Part shown: positions 33,340 to 44,756 of the stretch, piece after piece
Layout: each line of letters opens with the position of its first letter
Numbering within the stretch: position 1 is the first letter of the stretch
Assembly (NCBI GenBank): GCA_028095005.1
Contig: CM051459.1
Coordinates: forward strand, 311,986,513-312,050,512
DNA from: Rhynchospora pubera
Lineage: Eukaryota > Streptophyta > Magnoliopsida > Poales > Cyperaceae
DNA: 64,000 nucleotides
Direction of reading: 5' to 3'
The notes under the pieces: generated by a model
Database searches by the model: none
What the model was told of the DNA's origin: nothing
What the model saw: the letters and a program-made list of their open reading frames with translations, nothing else
Position numbers and translations under genes: made by a program

Positions 33340-34670
33340 CTTTTTTTTGAAGAAAAACAAGGGTCAAGGCCCTGCCTTAAATTGAATTAATAATAAAAGT
33401 TTTTACAAAAAGTTTAGTAAGAAAGGAAAGTAAAGTAAAAAGAAAGGAAATTAAAAAGGTACACCAAAGGGGTCCAGGGAAGATATACATGAAAAGGAGA
33501 AAGAAGGATTATTTTGCAAAGAACTTTCATTCCAAGAGGACTTCTGCAAGAAGATCAGAGGCTTGCTTGGCAATATCTCGGAAAATTCTGCAGCATCTCT
33601 CCCTCTAAGTTACAAAAAACATAATTGCAAATAAGTCCCTGATAGTAGCAGATATTGTAGAATTTTGTAGAATGGCAGTGTGAAGTAATGGAGTTGCAGA
33701 ATAAAAAAAAATCTGATGCTCACATCTTGACAATTCAACAACATATCCCTTAAGGATTTGAAGAAGAGACATGAATTGAAGAGATGATGAACTGATTCAC
33801 TTTGACAACAACAAAGAACACATCTATTTGGTAAATTCCAACCCCTCCTTTGTAGATTGTCCAAAGTTGCAATTTTATTCTGAAACATAAGCCAGAGAAA
33901 AATTTTGAACCTTGGTGGGACCCTAAGCTTCCAAATAGATGAAAGAGGTGAAAATGGCAAGGGTGGCAGGTAATGAGTTTGTAGAGTGAGCTTGTGGAGT
34001 AAAGTCATGTATTATTCTCCAACTTCCAAAGAACCCCATCAGTTTCAGTATCTAGCAAGCCATTTAGTAAAGGAGTCACTAGCAATAGTAGAGCGGAGAG
34101 TTGGTCCAAAGCAATAACTGAGGTGTAGAGCAGAGGTGAAAAAAGAGGAGCTGTGGCATTAAAGCTGACTCTAAACTGATGAATAGAGATGAACTTATCA
34201 ATAGCAAAAGAGAAGAGCTCAGGAAAAAAATATTGTAGAATCTGTGAAGTCCAGTTGTGCTTCCAGAACAAAATGCATTTTCCCACTGAAGGTTGAAAAG
34301 ACAAACTTACATCCAAGTAGTGTGTTAAAAGTTTGAGGTTTGAAGAGATTTTACTGTTATAAGGATATAGAGAAAGAGAAGAAGATTGAAGTGTGGAGAC
34401 CAAAGATTTCCAAAGAGAAGAAATTGGAGATGACCATTTCCATTACCATTTAGCTAGCAAGGCCTCATTGAATGTTTTCAGATCTAAAACTCCAAGTCCC
34501 CCAACTCTTTTTGGTTTGATGACAGAGTTCCAGGAAATCATGACTAATTTCCTGTAACCTCTAGGAAGACGTGCATAGCTTATTTGAAGAGGCTGGAATA
34601 GTTGTCAAAGAGAACCACACAACGCATCCTTGTATTTGTCAAAGAGAACCACACAACGCATCCCACCTCT
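33340..34670 (-). pseudogene. 5'-truncated LINE (L1-type), minus strand
   Basis: On the minus strand, from high to low coordinates: KPKRVGGLGVLDLKTFNEAL (after the RT core) at about 34440-34520, then FWKHNWTSQ within 34005-34403, then the zf-RVT domain in 33610-34008 (VPPRFKIFLWLMFQNKIATL; RCVLC ... SVHHLFNSC). The 3' end is a poly-A tail, seen as TTTTTTTT at about 33343-33350. Stops separate the pieces and the RT core is missing. LINE proteins copy their own RNA into DNA; this copy cannot. Confidence 0.85.
34602..34663. repeat. 28 bp direct repeat at the 5' end of the LINE
   Basis: TTGTCAAAGAGAACCACACA and eight more bases occur at 34602-34629 and again, identical, at 34636-34663. It lies between the LINE 5' end and the next element's terminus, and may be a LINE-insertion rearrangement. 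Confidence 0.85.
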
Positions 34671-34699
34671 TCTGTTTTTTCTTTCCTTTTATTTATTTT

Positions 34700-34925
34700 T
34701 TAATAAGAAGAAAGTTCGTACGCGTTTTATAAAAGCGTATAGCATCTCTCCTTTGTACGCGTTTATAAAACGCGCTCGCAGGATCCGAACGTGTTTTATA
34801 AACGCATACGTAGGAGAGATACAGTGCACTCTCCCCTCACTCCTTTTGATGTTCTCAGAGCTTCGTACCCGTTTATAAAACGCGTTCGAAGCTCTAAAGC
34901 GCGTTTTATAAACGCGTACGAAGGG
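34700..34925. repeat. Left terminal inverted array
   Basis: Units TACGCGTTTTATAAAAGCGT, TACGCGTTTATAAAACGCGC, GTGTTTTATAAACGCATACG, TACCCGTTTATAAAACGCGT and GCGCGTTTTATAAACGCGTA occur, each a near-palindrome around TTTATAAA. Confidence 0.85.
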
Positions 34926-35024
34926 AAATTGAACCGAGTTATTACCTTTATTATTTAATTTTTAGGAAAAAAGTACAAGCATGCTCTGATAAAGACTGCA
35001 AAAGACATGACAAGATTTGATTTT

Positions 35025-35112
35025 ACAAACACCCACTACCTCCTTCTTGTTAAAACCAACCATTGTTGAATTAGAATGCACAAACACCCACTACCTCCTT
35101 CTTGTTAAAACC
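35025..35112 (+). repeat. 33 bp direct repeat upstream of the plus-strand gene
   Basis: ACAAACACCCACTACCTCCT and 13 more bases occur at 35025-35057 and 35080-35112, identical. They fall in the presumed 5' leader, directly before the ATG at 35122. Confidence 0.9.
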
Positions 35113-35121
35113 TTCAGTACA

Positions 35122-35962
35122 ATGGACAAAGGAAATAGCTCTAACTCAAATAATGATGTTCCAAACTATCGAAGAGCAACCCGCATTGAGTATTGGCCAA
35201 CTTTCTACCATTACCCTGCCAATAGAAATCAACCGGAAAACGGAAAATACGAGGCAATTTGCCGCTCTTGTTATCGCACTTTGAAATACAACATCCATGA
35301 AGACACGACTGAAGAGGGGAACGTGCTCGAGTTAAAAATACACTACCAATGGCACATTAATGGTGGGCCGGAAAGGGAACAGAAGGAGTACCAGGAGCGG
35401 CGATGGCGGGAACACGAAAAAAATCTGAACCGAGAGAGGCGATATGACTGGTACAAAAAATATTACACAGAACCTCAACCCATCCCCCAACAACAACCGA
35501 AACCCTACCTCTCGTCTGAACCAACTCACTGGACCGTTTATGAAAAAATATACAACTTTAATGGAGACCACACAGTGAGCTGTACAAGGTGTGCTCAAGT
35601 TTTCAATTACAAAGAAAACATATTGCGTGACCACTACCATGAGCACAAACGTCACGACGAGAATGAACAAAGAGCTCGGGACATAGAGACACATAGGATT
35701 ATTAAAGAAAGAAATGAAGAAATGGATCGTAAAAAAAAATAAGGGAAGAAGAGGCAAGGAAAAAAAGGCTGAGAAAATCGGAGCAAAAATTGAGAGAAAT
35801 GAATAAGAGGGATGAACTTCGACAAATTGCAGCAAGCCGAATGGCAGAGATAGAAAGAGAAGAAACAGAAGAGGCTTTTTGGAACGAAGTCGTTCAATTC
35901 GCTGACAACACTGGTGGAAGTAATCAACAACAACCAAATGACGAAGATGAGCAACCATGGTG
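35122..35962 (+). CDS. Unrecognised protein with two Cys2-His2-like modules and charged coiled C-terminus; one-base frameshift
   Basis: The preferred start is MDKGNSSNSN at 35122. Two modules look like diverged copies of each other: residues ~55-88 (AICRSC ... IHYQWH) and ~153-180 (VSCTRC ... HYHEH). Both have C-x2-C followed by H-x3-H, each after an aromatic-rich lead (YWPTFYHY; HWTVYEKIY), somewhat like BED-type fingers. A highly charged helix follows (RDIETHRIIKERNEEMDRKKK). The frame ends at TAA 35740-35742 inside an A9 run. One extra A would continue for about 70 codons of similar charged helix ending EDEQPW at 35962, so a homopolymer frameshift is likely. I do not recognise the family. 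Its position inside the element, convergent with a PMD gene, suggests a DNA-binding accessory protein (inference). Confidence 0.62.
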
Positions 35963-36501
35963 AGATGAAATTCTACAACATGTAGATAGTCAAAATCTCT
36001 AACTATTTATATCATTGTAATATTTATGTGTTTTATTATTATGATTGTTAATGTAATTTAGTCTCCTTTGTTAATGCAATGTTTAATTTTTATGGTTGTT
36101 TTTTATTTTCCCTTATTTTTTTTGTAGTGCTTTGCACTATAAGTTGGGGTTTTAATGTGTTGACGTTCAATGGATAAACGTTGTTGTTTGGAGTATTTCA
36201 TTTATTGGCGTTTCAATACATAAACGTTTATGTTTCAAGTAGTGCTTTGCACTAATTTTTTCATATTGATTACACATAAAGAAAATCACAATAAATAATA
36301 CACAAGTCCATCATCAGTAGTGCAAATCCAGAAAACATAGTCAATCATCATAAGCAATCCAAAAAACATAGTCAATCATCATCAGTAATACACAAGTCCA
36401 TCACAAGTCATAAACGAAAAATAAATAATCCGTCCATCAGGAGTCATAAACAAGTCACAAGTCCATAAACCAAAAAGAAAACAATCAGTCCATCATCATA
36501 A
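35963..36501. other. Intergenic 3' ends of the two convergent genes
   Basis: A/T-rich. It includes a short array of CATCATCAGTAATACACAAGTCC-like units (CACAAGTCC at about 36301, 36391 and 36457). No gene. Confidence 0.5.
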
Positions 36502-39500
36502 CTAACGCCGCCGTCTAGGTCCTGAAGGTGAAAATCTGTCAATCACCCTCACCACACGCCTCTCTCGTCTCGGCGGGGTTGTCTCGTCTCCTGAGTCACT
36601 CGTGTCAGTATCCCTATCGCCGTCCTCCTGCTGCTCCTCATGCTGGTCCTCCTGCTGCTCCTCCTGAGCCGTCTGTATGGGCCCAAACTCAACGGGCTGC
36701 CCAGCCTCCTGAGGAGTCGCTAAAGGGACATAGTCACCCTCCTCATCTGCGGCCGTCCGTAGCAACGTGCTGAACGAGTTTGTCCCTCCCATACTACCCA
36801 ACGGAGTGCCAAATGATGGAATAGAAGAAGGCGTAGGCACTGACAGAACAGTAAATGGAGGAAAAAAGGAAGGCATACCAAATGCTGCAAAGGAGTACGG
36901 TGGAGGATCATGATGTGGCATGTGGGCGGTGAAAATGCCAGTGGGATCCTGAGAAATGCCAGCAAACTGCGAGGTCGATGCTGATGCACTATGCGATGGA
37001 GTAGGACCTGAGGCTGGAAACTGAGTAGGAAAGAACGTGTGTGGTCCTAAAATATCATCTAATCGCCCGGTATTCAATCGACCATCCTATAATATTAAAA
37101 AAAAATAATGTCAATGTAAATAAATTAGTATTTAAAATTGAAACTTGCATATGAACGAATACTAACCGCATGCATCAGATCCTCCGCCTCAAGGTCTGTG
37201 GGTACAGTCGGACGTGCAGAGGAAGACTCGTCCCCAGAATCTGGTATGTCCGCAATATTTGTTGGAAGTCCTCGCTGCTCCAACAAATCCTCCAACCTGT
37301 AATTTATAAATTATTGAACAATGACATAATTATGAAGGTTGAATTTAAAATGCAAAAACGCAATCAAAAAATTAAATTTTTTAAAATTACCTCAAAGGCA
37401 TGGAAGCATCATGCAACTGCGAACGAAAGTTGGCGAGAATTGCCTTTTCCACCCTTCTGCACCCCTTCTTCACAACCAGTCCCAATGCATGAAGTGCATT
37501 CTTCAGCGTAGAGTTGCCCTGCAATTTACGAGAATAATGACATATTGCACAAAATATTAACCAATCATACATTCCATACTTTAAAAATTAAGACGTACCG
37601 TATTGCGAAGTCTAGACCCCATGTTTGTGTACTGCCTCTGAGCAAGAGGCAGCTGCTGAGTGCGCTGGAGACGTGCCTCGGCATCCTCTCGTGGCGTGGG
37701 TCTCTCGGAGGCACCGTATCGCCAAAACCACCGGAAGTACCGCAACGTATCAGTATCAGCCTAGGATCGAGTCTCCACCTGGCGTGCTGCTAATGTCTCG
37801 TCAGTCCACTCTGCATGTGCACCCGCAAAAATGGTAGAAATATCTGGGCGATCTCGATAAGTACCGTGCTGGAAACTCAGCAGGTTCTGCGTCACGTCCC
37901 AACTCTGTTAAAATAAACTCGTTAGGTCTTTAGTCTAATTAATTTGAAGTTGATCATATGATAAATTGGAAAAATACTGCAAACGTACCATAGGTAGTGG
38001 AGGAGGAGTAATCTGGTACAGTCCAAACTGATGCCTACAATGGTCGGGGTAGTAGTAGGCAACAATGTGGTAGAAAATGAGCGACAACCGAACATGCTCT
38101 GCTATGGAACCCTCCTGTGCTACCCGTGGCATGAAAGCCCTGTCGAGTACGTACGGAAACCAGTTGACGTCTTGAACGTTCAACACGGCTAGGTAATCCC
38201 GTGCGTTCTCCACTGCCCCGCGGTGCTGGCTCCGTGAGAAAGACCGAGCTTCGCCCCATTTCCTGAAAATTTTCATCGTTAGGATTTATGTGTTGTAATT
38301 TGCATAAAATTAATGAAAAAATATTATAAGTTATTACCTACCAAACGGCACACATGAATCTAAGTTAGGCTGTCCTAATACACCGATAGGAGCAACCTCT
38401 GGGCGACAAACAGGGAGGTATGACCATACCCAAAACAACAGTAGCATCCAAGGTCCCGTCACAACCTTGAAACGCATGGAGGAACGGTCCAGAGCACGAT
38501 ACAGACAAGCAAGCGTGGCAGCTCCCCAATTGAAGTTCGGAACTTCATTCAAATTGCCCTGCATTTAAAGTAAACAATTTTGCTATAATAATTTTACTAT
38601 AATATTAGTCTTGCTATAATAATTGTGGTATAATTTTGCTATAATAATATTAGTCTTGCTATAATAATTTATATTTTGTTAAATAACAAAATTAAATTGC
38701 TGGTTGTTCAATATCATTCGAGAAAAATTAATATTGAATTTCTAACATTGAATTTCTAACATTAATTCTAATATCATAGTAAACAAATAAAAATATTATT
38801 TAAGTTAAGAAAATTATACCGATACGAGCTCCAAATAGTATGCTGGGATGGAATCATGAGAACTATCAGGAAACATCAACGTCCCAAATACCTCTAGAGC
38901 CACTTCACGTGTGTATCGGTCTAGCTCCTCATCAGTAGCACCTGCCTGTGGCGCCACACCGCAATTTTGCAGCAACCATTTCAACTTGATATTGTTGCCC
39001 ACAACATCGCTCCTGCATTGTACAAATTTAAAATAATCAATACAAGTAAGCAATGCATATACTTAATAGCAAAAATCAATATTGCACTTTTATTTTTTTC
39101 ACTTACTCTCTGCCACTCCTTTTTCTGTACCAGTTTCCCAATTCTTCATGAGGATAAAGATTTGCACAAATATTTTCCTCCCAAGGCCCTCTCGTATTGG
39201 ATCTAACTGGGATGCCCATCGAGCGCAAACCATATAAGAAGGCAACATCCTGATAACAATAAAGTTTAAATTCGTGTCATGTTAATATTGCAATTCGTGT
39301 AATGTTAATATTGCAATTCGTGTCATATTAATATTGCAATTCGTGTCATGTTAATATTACGAAAATTAATATTCGGATTTGAATTATAAATATAAAGTTT
39401 AAATAAATGTGACAAGTAACAGTCATGTTAATATTGCAATTCGTGTCATGTTAAGTCAAAATTTAATGTGAGAATTAATTGTGAAAATTACTGCGAAAAT

Positions 39501-40194
39501 TATTTAAAAATAAAAATTAATATGAAGTTTAAATAAATTACCTGTAGAGTAACGGTCATCTCTCCAACGAGAAAATGAAAGGTATGCGTCTCCGGACGCC
39601 AAAACTCGATCATTGCCTTCAGTAATGGCATGTCGACGTTGACATACTTCACCTTCGTAATGTGACTCAGGCCCAGTTTGATCAACCTTGCCTCAATCCG
39701 ATTGTCTCCAAATGTTGTTCGCGCTGCATTAACACGATTTATAATACAATTTATAAGCATTTACAAGCATTTACAATAAATACAATTTATTTGATTGAAC
39801 ATAAAAAAATTATAAGCATTTACAATAAATACAATTTATAATACAATTTATAATAAGCATTTAATACAATTTATTAGATTGAAAAAAAAATTATAATAAA
39901 CCTCATTTTCAATTAATTTTTATAATACAATTTATAATAAGCAAAAAAAATCTAAATTAACATAAAACAGTCTATTACCTCCTCAAAAGACAAATCAACG
40001 AGATGCTCGTTATCCGTAACAAACAAAACCTGTTGGTTTTCTACGTTGGCTGGTTGCACAGGTGCATTGACATTTTGTGCGCTCGGACGAGTTACGCGAC
40101 GCCTACGTCTTTTTTGCCGAGGCAGGGTGGGGGGTGCTTCGGTGGGAGGTGGTGAAGCACCTGAAGGACCAGCCTCATCTTCTGCTGAACTCAT
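36502..40194 (-). pseudogene. Plant mobile domain (PMD, MAIN-like) gene of a transposable element, 10 exons, premature stop
   Basis: Minus-strand exons read 40194-39979, 39723-39542, 39249-39107, 39012-38820, 38558-38338, 38262-37989, 37914-37599, 37518-37391, 37296-37167 and 37086-36502, with GT/AG limits keeping frame where checked. PMD hallmarks: FHFLVGEMTVTLQ joined to DVAFLYGLRSMGIPV (classic GE[MI]T[VI]TLxDVAxLxGLxxxGxPV), RAFMPRVAQ, and HQFGLYQITPPPLP (RQFGxxQxIP-like). The N-terminus is Pro- and Arg-rich (PRQKRRRRR, NLS-like). The C-terminus is Gln/Glu-rich, then basic to PSGPRRRR. PMD proteins such as MAIN/MAIL1 act in the nucleus in silencing; transposon-encoded relatives have no known job. 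An in-frame TAG at 37761-37763 interrupts exon 7 just before LRYFRWFWRYG, so this copy is probably defective. Confidence 0.82.
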
Positions 40195-40900
40195 CTGATT
40201 CAAATAATATAATAACAACAATTTAAAACAACAATGTATTTAATATTTTTTTCAATAATCAAAACGAACAAAACGAAATTAATTTTTCTATGTAATTGAT
40301 ATTTTTACAATAATTACTGATCAATAATCAAAGTATTTTATCATAATATGTTAAAATTTTTCATGCACCATAATTTGCACCATAATTTTCAATATACAAT
40401 TTCAGTTATTTGAAACTATGTTAAATTGCACCATTTATACATAATTTTCACAATAATTACAAACTAAAATTTACATCGATATCCACAATTTCCACAATTT
40501 CCATAATTTTCACTAATTATCACAATTTCCACAATTTCCACATTTCCACAATTTCACAATATCAATAATTATCATCATGCATCATTTTCACAATTTCCAC
40601 AATTTTAATCATTTCAATTTTAACTATCATCACTATTTCAATTTAAATCCATATGGACAATTTGCACAAATTTTCACTAATTCAATTTACATCCATTTCC
40701 ACTAATTCAATTAACATCCATTTCCACAAATTGTCATCAATCATTCATTCCCACAAATTATCATCACTATTTATCAACAATTACCAACAATTATCAACAA
40801 TTATCACTAAACCCTAACCCCTAAACCACTAAACCCCTAATTATCAACAATTATCACTATTTGAAATAAAAAATACAAAATAGTTTTGGAAAAAACCTCG
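40195..40900 (-). other. A/T-rich upstream region of the PMD gene
   Basis: (TTTCCACAA)n-like low complexity from about 40480 to 40880, and AAACCCTAACCCCTAAACC near 40808, a telobox-like motif often found in plant promoters. No ORF. Confidence 0.5.
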
Positions 40901-40964
40901 TTGTCGCAAGTTCGCCGCTAACGCAAATTTGCCGCTGCAAGTTCACCGCTTCCGCTGCCTTCTC

Positions 40965-41095
40965 CTCTTCTCTTTCTCTCGCTGCCACTGCCGCTGCCGC
41001 TGCCCTGGATTCCCTCTTCTCTTTCTCTTTTCTTCTCTCCTTCTCTCCTTCTCTCCTTCTCTCTTTCTCTCTTTCTCTCTTTCTCTTCTCTGACG
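40965..41095. repeat. CT-rich low-complexity tract
   Basis: TCTCTTTCTC/TCTCCTTCTC repeats lie in the likely 5' leader of the PMD gene. Arg/Glu-rich ORFs on the minus strand here are a by-product of the repeat. Confidence 0.85.
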
Positions 41096-41149
41096 ATGAA
41101 ACTGCGAAAAAAAAATGAAACGACTATAACTCCATTTTGAAAGAGATGA

Positions 41150-41391
41150 CCTTCGTACGCGTTTATAAAACGCGCTCCAGGACTCCGAGCGCGTTTCATA
41201 AACGCGTATGAAGGCTTGACTTCTCAAAAGGCGTAATTGAAGCGGTGAATTTATTCCCCATTTCGTACGCGTTCATAAAACGCGCTCGGAGCATTGGAGC
41301 GCGTTTTATAAACGCGTACGAAGGAGAGATACTATACGCTTTTATAAAACGCGTTCGAACTTTTTTCTTATTAAAAAAAAATAATAATTCT
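41150..41391. repeat. Right terminal inverted array
   Basis: Same TTTATAAA-centred near-palindromes as at 34700-34925, in inverted order, ending CGTTCGAACTTTTTTCTTAT. Confidence 0.85.
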
Positions 41392-41496
41392 GTGTATTAA
41401 AATATTTGGTGTCAAAAATCTTAAATAAAATAATTTCGGTCAATTATGTAGACCGTCCGAAGTGCACGTCAGTTGAAACACTAATTTCTTTACTGA

Positions 41497-41590
41497 CACT
41501 ACAAGAAAAGAGGACTATTGATAGATTTTCGTTGATAGACTTTTCACTTTATGTAGCAATTAGATCTATTGATAGACAACCTTGCTAGAC
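41497..41590 (+). mobile_element. Third CACTA-type terminus, partner not found
   Basis: CACTACAAGAAAAGAGG is the commonest plant CACTA start. The motif TATTGATAGA/GTTGATAGAC recurs three times in the next 90 bp, like subterminal repeats. No inverted mate is seen in the window; it may lie beyond it or be deleted. Confidence 0.6.
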
Positions 41591-42980
41591 TTTTAAAATA
41601 GTTGCGCATTGATTAAAAACTATCTGATCAGTTTTCTTAAATGCAGACCGTCCGATCAACAAATTAATTTTCTACTTTTTGTGAAGTGCAAAAGACAGAT
41701 AAAAGGAATTTGCAGGGTTAATTATAAAAAATGGTCTCTCGTACAGTCGTACTCTCACAGTCTCACTCCTAGTTTTTGTAAACTCCCGATCCTATTCAAT
41801 CCACAAGTTGTTTAGATTTCATTGCAACAAAATCTCTTCTCCAGCGACGACCAAGGATGATTTACTGACCAAGGCCTCTGTAATATTTATTTAATTCAGG
41901 TCAATCCCTAAATTAAGGGCCCTAATATTATATATATTACGAACTATATATATTCTCCATTTTTTTATATTATTATTTTTTATCCAGTGTAAAAGCGACT
42001 GACGCGTTTTTTATATAATTTTTCTCCATTTTTTTAGTGCATGCCTGCTTGCTAGCCTCGTTTTTATGCTCTTGGTACAGTTATTTGTTTTCTTTTTTTC
42101 TTCTTAATTTGTTTATGGTCTTTTTAGAGACTCTGACTGGCATCAAATCTAGTTGAGAACTCATCATGGGTTTTATCTGTAACTTCGTGCCAGAACTCAT
42201 TATTATGAGGAAGCTTCTAAATTGGGTAAATGAGAATAATAGTTTGTATGTATCTTCTTTTTATATGTGACAATATATGATGCGTGTTTTTCTTCAAGGA
42301 TACTGAGCTGAAATTCATGCATGTTGGGCACGATTTTGTAGTTTGGGGTCTATCTGCAACTAGTACCAGAGATCTAGTATATATGGTTGCATATTTTCTA
42401 GCTAAGTCCTTAAAACTTGCAGAAATCCTGGTCTCTGCATGTATACCAATACAGCTGGTCAATTTATCATACCTAACAAATCTGTGACGTCAGAAAGTTT
42501 TAGAGAAGGTAAATAAGTGTAGGATGCTTGTATGGACACTGTAAGATGGAAATAAATGCGACCAAAGAAGAGAATCACAACATTGAAATTTGTTTGGAGA
42601 ACTCTCCCATCGAAGGAGAGGTTACAAAAAACATCAGGAAATTAGTTTTGTGTGATGTAAAAATGTTGTTTGGAATCAGGTGTACAGGGATACAATGCAG
42701 TATTGCCCAATTGCAAAATTAAGCCAACAGATACCCAGCATATTGATGCTTATTTTATGTCTTGAATCGTGCTTTTTGTCATTTGATGCTTATTCATCCA
42801 AATATTTTCTTTTCAGTGCTGCTGCCCTGTTGTTGTACATTGCCTTGAGCACATGGTAATACTTTTCTGGTAGGATCAAACCACTATAATATTTGATCAG
42901 GCTTCATGGAACATGTAAGCTTGGAATAGTTTTGTGCTTTGTACCGGACTACAGCAAACTGGCAATGTATTTACAAGCAT
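41591..42980 (+). other. Region before the copia element, possible old gene or LINE debris
   Basis: Short ORFs near 42284-42487 and 42528-42722 have no recognised motif. The sequence resumes after the copia element at 52608, so this and 52608-54000 were once contiguous. Confidence 0.35.
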
Positions 42981-42985
42981 GTCTT
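42981..42985 (+). repeat. Left target-site duplication GTCTT
   Basis: GTCTT precedes the 5' LTR and recurs at 52603-52607. Confidence 0.92.
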
Positions 42986-44743
42986 TGTTGGAGTTATGTC
43001 GTAGAAGTCAATAATTTAATGACTTCAATATTAGTTTATGTTATGGATGATATTTTATCATCTGTTCCTAGGTTTATTATTGACAGATTATTCAGGTTGA
43101 GGATCTGAATTGTAGATCTCTGTGGATCATTCTTTAGAATGACAATAATAAATCTAAACGGTCCATAATCTTGATAATTAACAAGGAACATTAATTATCA
43201 TATAAGATTAGTATGCAAGTTAAGTGATGATTAAGTTCTACAAATCATAGGTAAAGAGTTACCAACTTAATTGCATATGTGTATGTTATGGAACATAGTA
43301 CAGGACTTGACCCAATGAAATAAACATATGGATTGTGTTATGTGTCATTGTTTATTTCGTTATGATTTTGGTTCTAAGTTTGAGATGATTATTTTTTCCA
43401 CATGAGGATAGTTTCTATAAATCTCGTCTACCGCTGATTCCCGTTAAGGGCTGTTATACGGACTTGATTTACGTTCTCTTGAATTGTGCGGGAAAAGCTA
43501 ATCAACAAGAAAACCGTATGTCCCTCATTAATTCACTTAGTGAGTGACGATATCTGTTTGGGCCCCTTGATGGAGTTGGATCGTATGCGCGCAACTAAGC
43601 GATCAACTCTAGATCAAGAAACGTATAATTTGCAAGAATGACACATTCCTATCTTGGATTATACGATGATATCGTGAGACATAAGAATCAAAATAGAGAA
43701 ACATATTTATTCTCTTATGCAGGATTGAAATATTGTAGCAGTACATTATTTGTGCAAATTGGGAACCATAACGTGTTGCTAGATACCGCTTATGATTATT
43801 GGAATTAAATAACGATTTAATTTCATGTCCAACGTAGCAAAAATCCTCAAAGGGTCACACAAATAGAGCTTTAACCATACAGTACATTATTTATTTATTC
43901 GCAACAATTCGTATTGCGAAAATATGATGAGTTGATTAATTAATTATATACCGTTATAATTAATTAAGTCAAATGGATCATATGGAAATAAATTAATGCA
44001 TAAGCTAATCCTAGAATAATTATTAATCAGTTAATAATTATTTTAGCTCAACAAGATTTAATATAAATAGCTATATTAAATATTTGGGCCGAAATTTGTA
44101 TATTAAATTGGTAGCCCAATTGAATTGAAGAGCATTTGGAGGAGTCTCTAATTAAATGAATTAGAGATAGATTAAATAAGTTGAGAGGCCCAAAAAAGCA
44201 CATGAAGGAGGCCGGCCTTGGTGGTAGGTAGAGTGGCATTTTATGTAAATAGTGAGTTGGTGGTAGGTAGGGTTTGAGCACTATATATAGAGATGTATAG
44301 ATGCAAAAACCAACCTTCCTTCTTCCTCCCACATAGCCGCCACTCCTCTCCTCTCTAGGCCGGCGCCTCCCTCCCCTATTCTCACCACCATTTGCTCATG
44401 TGTTGAGGTTAGATTCTCCACTAAATAAAAGAGTTATTTAAGAAGAAAGGACAATACCATTGGATTAGCTACGCTCTTTCGAATCGCAAGCACGAATCGA
44501 TTAGAGCATGGTTAACCTCTTGGTGGACTCGAGGCCGCCGCGATTTGGAGACAAAGGAGAAGCACGCCATCGATTTCTATGCCGTAGGATCGAGCCCCGC
44601 GAATACGATTTCGCGGGAGGTATAATTTCCACCTATCTCTTTTTGTCGAATAGCTTTGTACTAGATCCCTTTGTTGCTTGTTTTTTAATTGGATTATTTA
44701 ATGGTAATTAGTCACAAAATTAAAATTGGGCAATTTCCTAACA
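42986..44743 (+). repeat. 5' LTR (1758 bp) of copia element
   Basis: TG...CA limits. A TATATATAGAGATG box at about 44283 could be the promoter TATA. The following ORFs (for example MVNLLVDSRPPRFGD at 44508) recur in the 3' LTR and are not called. Confidence 0.92.
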
Positions 44744-44744
44744 G

Positions 44745-44756
44745 TGGTATCAGAGC
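44745..44756 (+). promoter_or_regulatory. Primer-binding site (tRNA-Met type)
   Basis: TGGTATCAGAGC, a perfect match to the usual plant initiator tRNA-Met primer site, one base after the 5' LTR. Confidence 0.92.

Larger units (their letters stand above)
34689..41391. mobile_element. 6.7 kb PMD-carrying DNA element with inverted terminal palindromic arrays
   Basis: The left end (about 34700-34920) and right end (about 41150-41391) are inverted copies. Reading inward, both give TAATAAGAAGAAAGTTCG (or TAATAAGAAAAAAGTTCG), CGTTTTATAAAAGCGTATAG and TCTCTCCTT, then several CGTACGCGTTTATAAAACGC palindromic units. Two convergent genes lie inside: an unrecognised zinc-finger-like protein (plus) and a PMD gene (minus). 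No DDE transposase, RT or Rep is seen. I could not establish a target duplication, so superfamily is open; long TIRs and PMD cargo would suit a MULE-related element. Confidence 0.75.

Noticed and set aside
35332..35958. 208-codon minus-strand ORF opposite the zinc-finger-like gene
   Set aside because: Phe/Leu-rich shadow of the charged plus-strand protein; no start context or motif.
40805..40840. Telomere-like AAACCCTAACCCCTAAACC
   Set aside because: Only two or three irregular units; better read as a telobox-like promoter motif or low complexity than an interstitial telomere.
40918..41227. Arg/Glu-rich minus-strand ORFs
   Set aside because: Produced by the CT-rich tract and the terminal palindromic array of the PMD element.
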